From Clostridia bacterium (GTDB taxonomy: Bacteria; Bacillota; Clostridia; UBA1381): 13,272 bases of DNA. A model generated the notes under the pieces. That model did no database searches. It saw nothing but the letters and a program-made list of their open reading frames with translations, and had not been told where the DNA came from. Positions 1 through 4,891 of the stretch are shown one piece after another (position 1 is the stretch's first letter; every line of letters starts with the position of its first letter). The position numbers were made by a program, and so were the translations under genes. The DNA is taken from NCBI GenBank assembly GCA_900756545.1, contig CAAEKO010000026.1, positions 1-13,272 on the forward strand, in the 5' to 3' direction.

Positions 1-900
1 GCGGTGACAGATTTTATTAAGAAAAAGGTTATTGCGGCGGGAGGCGATCCGGAGCGGGAAACCCTGACTGTTATCCGCACTGTTGAAGGCAAAAATTACT
101 ACAAGGCAGAGGACGGCAGCTATTTCCGCATGTATAATTTTGTGGAGAATGCAGTATCTTATGATGCAATTGAAAATCCGATACAGTTTTATCATGCAGC
201 CAAGGCTTTTGGACGTTTTCAGCAGATGCTTTCTGATTTCCCGGTAGAAATCCTGGATGAAACGATTCCGAATTTCCATAACACGCGCTCCCGGTTTTCT
301 GATTTTCTGGCGGCAGTTGAGGCGGATAAAGTCAGCCGGGCCGTGGGAATCAAGTCAGAGATTCAGTTTGTACTGGATCGTGAAAAATACGCGGATGTGG
401 TAAACGATGCCATAAAGGACGGCAGTGTGCCGGTGCGGGTTACGCATAACGATACAAAATTAAATAATGTCCTTTTAGACGTAAATACCAATGAAGGTGT
501 ATGCGTCATTGATTTGGATACGGTAATGCCCGGCTCGGCATTATATGATTTTGGCGACGCGCTGCGTTTCGGCGCGAATCATGGCGCAGAGGACGACAAG
601 AATCTAGAAAACGTTTACTGTGATTTAGACTTGTTTGAACAATTCACTAAAGGATTTTTGGAGGAAGTGGGTGAAAGCCTGACCGAAAAAGAAATTGAGT
701 TGCTGCCGTTTTCCGCAATTTTGATGACATATGAATGCGGTATGCGCTTTTTGGGCGACTATCTGAATGGAGATGTGTATTTTAAAATCCATTATCCAGA
801 ACATAATCTGGACAGGGCACGGTCACAGTTCAAGCTGGTAGCCGACATGGAAAGCAAATCGGACGAAATGGCCTCGATCGTACGGAAATATAGAAAGTAA
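1..900 (+). CDS. N-acetylhexosamine-1-kinase-like phosphotransferase, 5' end cut off
   Basis: This is the C-terminal 299 residues of an aminoglycoside-phosphotransferase-fold kinase most like the NahK family, which phosphorylates C1 of GlcNAc/GalNAc in the cytoplasm. The catalytic loop H149-N150-D151-T-K-x-x-N156 (fragment numbering) and the metal-binding segment D171-L-D173 with a following YDFGDALR are visible. The frame stays open to base 1. The GTG at 4-6 has no SD and falls where family members continue from the nucleotide-binding lobe, so I treat it as internal; family members are about 360 residues, so roughly 60 N-terminal residues are missing. The stop is 14 bases before nagB, which implies one operon and an amino-sugar role. 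The substrate cannot be read from the sequence; other small-molecule kinases of this fold remain possible. Confidence 0.8.
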   Translation, partial: AVTDFIKKKVIAAGGDPERETLTVIRTVEGKNYYKAEDGSYFRMYNFVENAVSYDAIENPIQFYHAAKAFGRFQQMLSDFPVEILDETIPNFHNTRSRFSDFLAAVEADKVSRAVGIKSEIQFVLDREKYADVVNDAIKDGSVPVRVTHNDTKLNNVLLDVNTNEGVCVIDLDTVMPGSALYDFGDALRFGANHGAEDDKNLENVYCDLDLFEQFTKGFLEEVGESLTEKEIELLPFSAILMTYECGMRFLGDYLNGDVYFKIHYPEHNLDRARSQFKLVADMESKSDEMASIVRKYRK

Positions 901-914
901 GGAGAAAGTCAGGC

Positions 915-1640
915 GTGAGAGTTATTGTTTGTGAAAATTATGAGGAATTGTCTTTGCAGGGCGCAAAACTGATTGCGAGTCAGATATTGCTCAAACCGGA
1001 CTGCATTCTGGGTTTGGCTACCGGGTCTACGCCGGTAGGGGTATATCAGAATTTGATTAAAATGAATCAAGACGGAGAGGTTGATTTCAAAGAAGTGACG
1101 ACTTTTAATCTGGATGAATATTATCCCATGAGTCCGGAAAATCCGCAAAGTTACCGTTATTTCATGGATCATCAGTTATTTAACCATATCAATATTGATA
1201 AAAGCAGAACATTTATTCCAAATGGCCAGACTCCGGCTCCGGAAAAAGAATGTGAGGACTATGAAAAAAAGATTGAAGCCTATGGCGGGATTGATTTTCA
1301 GCTTCTGGGGATCGGCCAAAATGGACATATTGGCTTTAACGAGCCGGACGATAACCTCAATGTGGAAACACATATGACAGATTTGACGGCAAGCACAATT
1401 GAGGCCAATTCCCGGTTTTTTGAAACCATTGACGAGGTGCCGAAAAAAGCGCTGACCATGGGAATCGCGACAATTTTAAAATCAAAACGTATCTGTCTTT
1501 TGGCAAGCGGGTTGTCAAAATATAAAATTGTGCAGGAGCTTCTTACCAACGATATTAATACGAATGTGCCGGCAACGATGCTCAAGGTACATCCGGATGT
1601 AACGCTGATTTGCGATAAAGAAGCATATTCTGGTAAATAA
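915..1640 (+). CDS. nagB: Glucosamine-6-phosphate deaminase
   Basis: Cytoplasmic enzyme that converts glucosamine-6-phosphate to fructose-6-phosphate and ammonia, feeding GlcNAc and sialic-acid carbon into glycolysis. The protein has 241 residues, the short Bacillus-type length without the C-terminal extension of the E. coli hexamer. Visible family motifs are LATGSTPVGVY (34-44, phosphate binding), NLDEYY with D67, and GIGQNGHIGFNEP with N136, H138 and E143, which correspond to the known catalytic residues. The start is GTG at 915, preceded by a GGAG-type SD at 901-904 that overlaps the end of the kinase gene region. The gene follows the kinase after 14 bases and ends at a strong hairpin terminator. 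No nagA (deacetylase) lies in the window. The promoter must be upstream of the window. Confidence 0.95.
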   Translation: MRVIVCENYEELSLQGAKLIASQILLKPDCILGLATGSTPVGVYQNLIKMNQDGEVDFKEVTTFNLDEYYPMSPENPQSYRYFMDHQLFNHINIDKSRTFIPNGQTPAPEKECEDYEKKIEAYGGIDFQLLGIGQNGHIGFNEPDDNLNVETHMTDLTASTIEANSRFFETIDEVPKKALTMGIATILKSKRICLLASGLSKYKIVQELLTNDINTNVPATMLKVHPDVTLICDKEAYSGK

Positions 1641-1644
1641 GATC

Positions 1645-1680
1645 AAAAACAGGCAAATTTTATAATTTGCCTGTTTTTTA
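1645..1680. terminator. Bidirectional rho-independent terminator
   Basis: A perfect 15-bp stem (1645-1659 with 1664-1678), a 4-base loop, A-tract on the left and T-tract on the right, so it can act in both directions. It ends the kinase-nagB operon. On the minus strand it lies immediately after the tail-anchored gene, whose stop codon (1678-1680) touches the stem. Confidence 0.9.
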
Positions 1681-1938
1681 TGTTCGGAAGAAAAAACAGA
1701 CGGCCAGAGAGGCGAGCAGGGAAATACCGCTGATCAGCCATGGAATTATATTTATTTTACTTTTTGCCGGCAATTCGCTCTGTGGCCGATGAAAATAGCT
1801 GGCGACCACCTTTTCGGCCTCCGCTAAGATTTTATCTTCCATCGCCGGATTGTAGTCTTTTAAGAATAAAATTGCTTGATAAATGTAGGGTGAAGAAAAA
1901 TTATCCAGAACCACTACCTGCTTTGTTGAATTTTTCAT
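1678..1938 (-). CDS. Small tail-anchored membrane protein of unknown function
   Basis: Unrecognised protein of 86 residues. I chose the ATG at 1938 because a perfect AGGAGG lies 4 bases upstream (1943-1948); a start 10 codons further up would have the SD inside the coding region. The N-terminal part has no signal peptide and contains VVVLDNFSSPYIYQAILFLKD (8-28), followed by an acidic/lysine-rich helix-like stretch (33-49) and a polar linker with RPQSELPAKSK. A single hydrophobic segment runs from about 63 to 84, and only two residues (R-T) follow it, giving a C-tail anchor with a predicted cytoplasmic head. It is convergent with nagB and divergent from the yabE-like gene. A perfect WalR-type box lies 77 bases upstream in its orientation. 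A good SD, a terminator and sensible composition argue that it is real; I know of no function. Confidence 0.75.
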   Translation of the reverse strand: MKNSTKQVVVLDNFSSPYIYQAILFLKDYNPAMEDKILAEAEKVVASYFHRPQSELPAKSKINIIPWLISGISLLASLAVCFFFRT

Positions 1939-1942
1939 AACT

Positions 1943-1948
1943 CCTCCT
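1943..1948 (-). promoter_or_regulatory. Perfect Shine-Dalgarno that sets the start of the tail-anchored gene
   Basis: AGGAGG on the minus strand, 4 bases before the ATG at 1938. It decides against the longer reading that begins at 1968. Confidence 0.8.
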
Positions 1949-2014
1949 ATTCTGCCGCATGACGTCAATATTATTGCAATTTTTTGAAAAATTATTTTAA
2001 TATTTTCGTAGCAA

Positions 2015-2031
2015 ATTACAGCTGTGTTACA
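2015..2031 (-). promoter_or_regulatory. Candidate WalR (YycF) box facing the tail-anchored gene
   Basis: On the minus strand this reads TGTAAC-acagc-TGTAAT, a full match to the WalR consensus TGTWAH-N5-TGTWAH established in B. subtilis and S. aureus. It lies 77 bases before the start codon of the minus-strand gene. Binding by WalR is inferred; related OmpR-family regulators such as PhoP use similar 6-N5-6 direct repeats. Confidence 0.5.
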
Positions 2032-2066
2032 TGCTCATATTTTACCCAAATACTGGATTTTTATTC

Positions 2067-2130
2067 ATAAATATTACAAAAATACCTGAAAAGTGGTTAT
2101 TTCTTATGGATTAAACGATGTAATATTTAT
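2067..2130. repeat. 12-bp perfect inverted repeat with 40-base spacer
   Basis: Bases 2067-2078 are the exact reverse complement of 2119-2130. Inside the spacer a weaker hairpin (AAAT-ACC with GGT-T-ATTT, one bulged base) can form around 2082-2105. Each arm carries one TGTAAT half-site, pointing towards the nearer gene. It could be an operator or the stem of a small structured RNA; no terminator or promoter clearly belonging to an RNA gene is visible. Confidence 0.5.
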
Positions 2131-2220
2131 AATATTATGGAATATAATGGATAATATATCGTGATATTCGCTGATTTTTGCAATGGACAACTAAGAAAAT
2201 AAGTGTGATTTTCGTTAAAA

Positions 2221-2237
2221 TGTAACAACTTCGTAAT
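2221..2237 (+). promoter_or_regulatory. Candidate WalR (YycF) box upstream of the yabE-like promoter
   Basis: Reads TGTAAC-aactt-CGTAAT, one mismatch from TGTWAH-N5-TGTWAH. It ends 7 bases before the -35 element, with its centre about 52 bases upstream of the expected transcription start. That is a plausible position for an activator. WalR control of cell-wall lytic genes is established in Bacillus; binding here is inferred. Confidence 0.5.
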
Positions 2238-2244
2238 AATTTTC

Positions 2245-2274
2245 TTGACAAAATGGGTTTTGGTGTAGTATAAT
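2245..2274 (+). promoter_or_regulatory. Sigma-A promoter of the yabE-like gene
   Basis: Consensus TTGACA (2245-2250), an 18-base spacer and consensus TATAAT (2269-2274). Transcription should start near 2281, giving a 5' leader of only about 23 bases with an AGGAGGT SD at 2291-2297. There is therefore no room for a riboswitch in this leader. Confidence 0.85.
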
Positions 2275-2303
2275 GTCGCTTGTATAGGACAGGAGGTTAG
2301 AAT

Positions 2304-3401
2304 ATGTTTTCGATGAAAACAGGTTATCAAAGTAAAGCGGGCCGGATTTTAATGGCGTCTCTTTCTTTGATTTTAGTCTGTATGTTTACAATGGGCGCCG
2401 TGTTTGACGGAGCCCGAAAAAAAGTTACGCTGGTGCAGGTGGACGCTTTCGCGGGCACAGAAAACGTTGCTGCGATCAGCACAAGAAAAGCAACTGTCGG
2501 GGAATTTCTGGCGGAGAACAATGTTTCAGTTGGTGAATATGACGATATCAACATGAAAAACGATGATTTGATTTATGATGAAGCAAAAATCGTGATTCGG
2601 GAAGGCAAGGTCTTTGAGCTTGTAGCGGACGGTAAGATTGAAGTCGCAGCCACAACAGAAAACACAGTGGCAAAAGCGCTGCAGGAAATTGGGGTGGTTC
2701 TGGGGGCCAATGATGTGGTTATACCAGAAGGCACAGCGGAAATCAGTGAAAATATGACAGTTACGATTCAGCGGATTGATGTAGCGGAAGAAAAGGTTGA
2801 AACACCGATCCCGTTTACGACAGTCGAGCAGCAGGATAATACGCTGTATGTGGGTACAAACAAGATGCTGGCAGAGGGCGTAGACGGCGTCAAGGAAACG
2901 GTTTATAAAGTTACGAGGCAGGACGGTATAGAGGTCAGCCGTGAGATTGTTTCAGAAGCTGTGACAAAAGAGCCTGTCAATGCTGTAAAGGGCATTGGTA
3001 CGAAACCGATCCCCGCGCCTGCAAAAAAAGAAGCGCCCGCAGCGAAAGCGGCCTCAACCAGTAATCTGGCTAAAACGAAGGATTTTAGTTATTCAAGAAA
3101 AATTCAGGTAACTGCCACTGCTTATGATACATCAGCCGGAGAAAACGGCGGCTATTCCAAAACTGCCTATGGCCTAAAGCCACAGTTTGGCGTAGTAGCA
3201 GTTGACCCGAAGGTGATCCCCCTGGGGACAAAGCTGTACATTGAGTCCAGCGACGGCGGGAAATCATGGACATATGGATACTGCATTGCTGGGGATACAG
3301 GCGGTGCGATCAAGGGTAACCGTGTGGATTTATGTTACAATACACAGCGGGAATGCATTAATTTTGGCAGAAGAAGCGCGACAGTGTACATTTTGGATTA
3401 A
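2304..3401 (+). CDS. YabE-like exported protein: DUF348, G5 and 3D domains
   Basis: Cell-envelope protein of 365 residues. The N-terminus is basic, followed by a hydrophobic segment (about 15-34) acting as a signal peptide or anchor. Then come two DUF348-type ubiquitin-like modules (about 57-100 and 110-157), a G5 domain (about 160-233), a Pro/Ala/Lys-rich linker (234-258) and a C-terminal 3D domain (266-363). The 3D domain shows DPKVIPLGTKLYI, AGDTGGAIKGNRVDL and the conserved aspartates D301, D331 and D342, an MltA-like double-psi barrel linked to glycan-strand cleavage. B. subtilis YabE is longer with more DUF348 copies. Three cysteines (327, 344, 351) lie in the 3D domain. Start ATG 2304 has AGGAGGT 6 bases upstream. 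The position directly before ksgA matches the yabE-(rnmV)-ksgA order of Bacillus. A wall-remodelling role is likely; the lytic activity is inferred. Confidence 0.88.
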   Translation: MFSMKTGYQSKAGRILMASLSLILVCMFTMGAVFDGARKKVTLVQVDAFAGTENVAAISTRKATVGEFLAENNVSVGEYDDINMKNDDLIYDEAKIVIREGKVFELVADGKIEVAATTENTVAKALQEIGVVLGANDVVIPEGTAEISENMTVTIQRIDVAEEKVETPIPFTTVEQQDNTLYVGTNKMLAEGVDGVKETVYKVTRQDGIEVSREIVSEAVTKEPVNAVKGIGTKPIPAPAKKEAPAAKAASTSNLAKTKDFSYSRKIQVTATAYDTSAGENGGYSKTAYGLKPQFGVVAVDPKVIPLGTKLYIESSDGGKSWTYGYCIAGDTGGAIKGNRVDLCYNTQRECINFGRRSATVYILD

Positions 3402-3405
3402 TAAG

Positions 3406-3438
3406 ATACGCGGGCTGAATTGAAGGCCCGCGTATTTT
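3406..3438 (+). terminator. GC-rich hairpin between the yabE-like gene and ksgA, weak T-tract
   Basis: A 10-bp perfect stem (3406-3415 with 3426-3435) with a 10-base loop, starting 5 bases after the stop codon and followed by only four Ts at 3435-3438. The short T-tract and the lack of room for a ksgA promoter between it and 3463 suggest partial termination, with read-through into ksgA. Confidence 0.65.
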
Positions 3439-3462
3439 GCGCATTGCAAAGGGAGGACAGGC

Positions 3463-4314
3463 ATGGATTTAACATCACCTAAAACAATCAAGACGTTGTC
3501 AGCAGAGTTTGGATTTACATTTTCTAAGGGACTGGGACAGAATTTTTTGACGGATGCCAGCGTGCTGGAGCAAATTGTGGAAGCGGCGGAGCCGGCAGAA
3601 GGAGTATTGGAGGTAGGCCCGGGCTTTGGGGTGCTGACCTATGCGCTGGCTCAGGCGTCGGAAAAGGTAGTATCCATAGAGATTGACAAGCGGCTTCTGC
3701 CGGTTTTGGAGTATACATTGCATGAATTTGATAATGTTAAAATCGTACAGGACGATGTTTTGAAGATGGATTTGTCCAAACTGTTAGAGCAAGAGTTTGC
3801 GGGCAGAAAAATCAGTATTGCAGCCAATTTACCATATTATATCACGACGCCAATCGTTACCCGGCTGCTGGAGGCGGATCTGCCGCTGAAAAATATTGTG
3901 GTTATGGTACAAAAAGAAGTGGCTGAACGGTTTTGCGCAGGCGCTGGTACAAAGGAGTATGGCGCGGTCAGTCTGCTGTGCCGGTATTATACGGAGCCGT
4001 CGATTGTGACTGTGGTTCCTGCGTCCAGGTTTTTCCCCGCGCCGAAAGTGGATTCGGCTGTGGTGAAATTCGCTATGCTTGATAAGCCGCGAATTACGGT
4101 ACAGAATGAAAAACTATTTTTCAGGGTAGTAAAAGCGTCTTTTGCGCAGCGGAGGAAAACCCTTTTGAATTGTCTGTCCAATTGCTTTGGCGCGGATAAA
4201 GCGCGGATCAGCGCAATGTTAACAGATATCGGAATTGATCCGGGAATCCGGGGAGAAAAGCTGCGGATCGAAGAATTTGGTCGGATAGCGGATGGTATGG
4301 AAAATATTTCTTGA
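3463..4314 (+). CDS. ksgA: 16S rRNA dimethyladenosine transferase
   Basis: SAM-dependent enzyme (also called RsmA) that dimethylates the two adjacent adenines near the 3' end of 16S rRNA (A1518/A1519 in E. coli numbering) late in 30S assembly. The protein has 283 residues, normal for the family. Motifs in order: LGQNFL (24-29), SAM-binding EVGPGFG (50-56), the acidic EID after the second strand (73-75), QDD (96-98), catalytic NLPYYI (122-127), FPAPKVDS (191-198), and the C-terminal FAQRRKTLLN segment contacting rRNA. Start ATG 3463 has GGAGG at 3452-3456, 6 bases upstream. It follows the yabE-like gene, as in Bacillus, but the ribonuclease M5 gene (rnmV) that sits between them there is absent. 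No promoter of its own is visible. Loss of KsgA confers kasugamycin resistance in other species. Confidence 0.96.
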   Translation: MDLTSPKTIKTLSAEFGFTFSKGLGQNFLTDASVLEQIVEAAEPAEGVLEVGPGFGVLTYALAQASEKVVSIEIDKRLLPVLEYTLHEFDNVKIVQDDVLKMDLSKLLEQEFAGRKISIAANLPYYITTPIVTRLLEADLPLKNIVVMVQKEVAERFCAGAGTKEYGAVSLLCRYYTEPSIVTVVPASRFFPAPKVDSAVVKFAMLDKPRITVQNEKLFFRVVKASFAQRRKTLLNCLSNCFGADKARISAMLTDIGIDPGIRGEKLRIEEFGRIADGMENIS

Positions 4315-4325
4315 AACCGTTGAAA
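4311..4325 (+). promoter_or_regulatory. Candidate cre-like (CcpA) site overlapping the regulator's -35
   Basis: Reads TTGAAACCGTTGAAA, one base off the catabolite-responsive-element consensus WTGNAANCGNWNNCW. It covers the ksgA stop codon and the -35 hexamer of the following promoter, so a bound repressor would block it. It can also be read simply as a direct repeat of TTGAAA, so the match may be chance. Confidence 0.3.
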
Positions 4326-4348
4326 ATTTTGTCGGATTATGATATAAT
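4320..4348 (+). promoter_or_regulatory. Strong sigma-A promoter of the Xre-type regulator gene
   Basis: TTGAAA (4320-4325), a 17-base spacer, TATAAT (4343-4348), and an extended -10 TGN at 4340-4342. Expected transcription start is near 4355, so the leader is only about 17 bases, and the TTG at 4351 cannot be the start codon. Confidence 0.85.
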
Positions 4349-4371
4349 TTTTGCGGAAAGGGCGTGATACT

Positions 4372-4626
4372 GTGAGAGAGTTTTATAGCGGGGAAGGAAT
4401 CCGTAAAGCGCGGAAATCGCATCATTTAACGCAGGAACAGTTGGCTAAAGCCCTGAATGTTTCAAAAAGTACAATAGCCAATTATGAAAATGGGAAAACG
4501 ATCCCCAGTATGGAAACGGTAATCAAGCTTTCTATGATATTTGGGATCACCACAGATGAACTGTTGGATTTAATCAATCCGCCGGTTAAAGTTGATATTT
4601 CCGTAAATGGTATTAAAGTGCAATAA
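4372..4626 (+). CDS. Small Xre/HTH_3-family transcriptional regulator
   Basis: DNA-binding protein of 84 residues. An HTH_3 domain spans about 9-66: GIRKARKSHHLTQEQLAKALNV, recognition helix SKSTIANYEN (31-40), then GKTIPSMETVIKLSMIFGITTDELLDL. A short beta-like tail (VKVDISVNGIKVQ) follows and has no sensor or oligomerisation domain that I recognise. The start is GTG at 4372 because GGAAAGG (4355-4361) lies 10 bases upstream and transcription probably begins near 4355. The gene is a self-contained unit, with its own near-consensus promoter after ksgA and a strong terminator directly behind, so it is not in an operon with murA. Target genes are unknown; self-regulation is common in this family. 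A chromosomal housekeeping regulator and a relic of a mobile element are both possible, but no phage or toxin gene adjoins it. Confidence 0.88.
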   Translation: MREFYSGEGIRKARKSHHLTQEQLAKALNVSKSTIANYENGKTIPSMETVIKLSMIFGITTDELLDLINPPVKVDISVNGIKVQ

Positions 4627-4666
4627 AAAAATCTGTCCGGAAGACCGGGCAGATTTTTTATTGCAC
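4618..4666 (+). terminator. Long terminator hairpin that contains the regulator's stop codon
   Basis: The inner stem AAATCTGTCCGG / CCGGGCAGATTT has a 4-base AAGA loop (4641-4644) and a T6 tract. Pairing extends outwards on both sides to a near-complete 22-bp inverted repeat (4618-4640 with 4645-4666, one bulged A and one G-U pair). It includes the last two codons and the TAA, so translating ribosomes overlap the terminator stem. Confidence 0.88.
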
Positions 4667-4891
4667 TTAAGGGATATATTTATCAAAAAAGTTTTTTACG
4701 TGGCAAACCCTTCCGCAATAAAATCTTGTCATAATAAAGCTGTTTTGCAATGTTAAATTTTAAAAAAATTATAATTAAAATAACCATGAAAAAAGCGACA
4801 ATTATTTTTCCGGCTTTTTAATTTTAAGTTTTATGTTATTGGTTATACTGAAAATAGAAAATAATTGTACGAGAAAGGGAATGGAATAGAA
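4667..4891 (+). promoter_or_regulatory. AT-rich region upstream of murA with weak promoter candidates
   Basis: No gene is seen here. The murA promoter should lie in this stretch. Candidates are TATACT at 4844-4849 without a good -35, and TTGCAA (4745-4750) with TATAAT (4770-4775), whose 19-base spacer is long. A weak 7-bp hairpin with A/T tails (4790-4796 with 4813-4819) lies between them and could act as an attenuator if the distal promoter is used. Confidence 0.35.

Larger units (their letters stand above)
1939..2303. other. AT-rich divergent intergenic region
   Basis: This 365-base stretch separates the minus-strand tail-anchored gene from the plus-strand yabE-like gene. It holds a consensus sigma-A promoter next to the yabE-like gene, two WalR-like boxes pointing outwards, a 12-bp inverted repeat in the middle, and a 7-bp AT-only dyad (2121-2127 with 2131-2137). 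I see no credible small ORF in it. No clear promoter with both hexamers was found for the minus-strand gene; TAATAT at 1968-1973 could be a -10 element but has no good -35. Confidence 0.7.

Noticed and set aside
4..6. GTG as the start of the first gene
   Set aside because: The frame is open upstream to base 1, there is no SD, and the protein would lack the N-terminal lobe of its family; it is an internal valine.
1960..1967. Perfect palindrome TGACGTCA near the tail-anchored gene
   Set aside because: An isolated 8-base palindrome that matches no bacterial operator I can name for this group; likely chance.
2281..2303. Riboswitch upstream of the yabE-like gene (c-di-AMP type expected in some Clostridia)
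   Set aside because: The consensus promoter leaves a leader of about 23 bases, too short for any known riboswitch.
4786..4821. 11-residue ORF (MKKATIIFPAF) upstream of murA
   Set aside because: It has no SD and lies in an A/T-tract hairpin; there is no reason to think it is translated.
4865..4891. Nine-codon N-terminal extension of murA starting at TTG
   Set aside because: It has no SD, and MurA proteins begin at the MSKIIVKNSG-like sequence.
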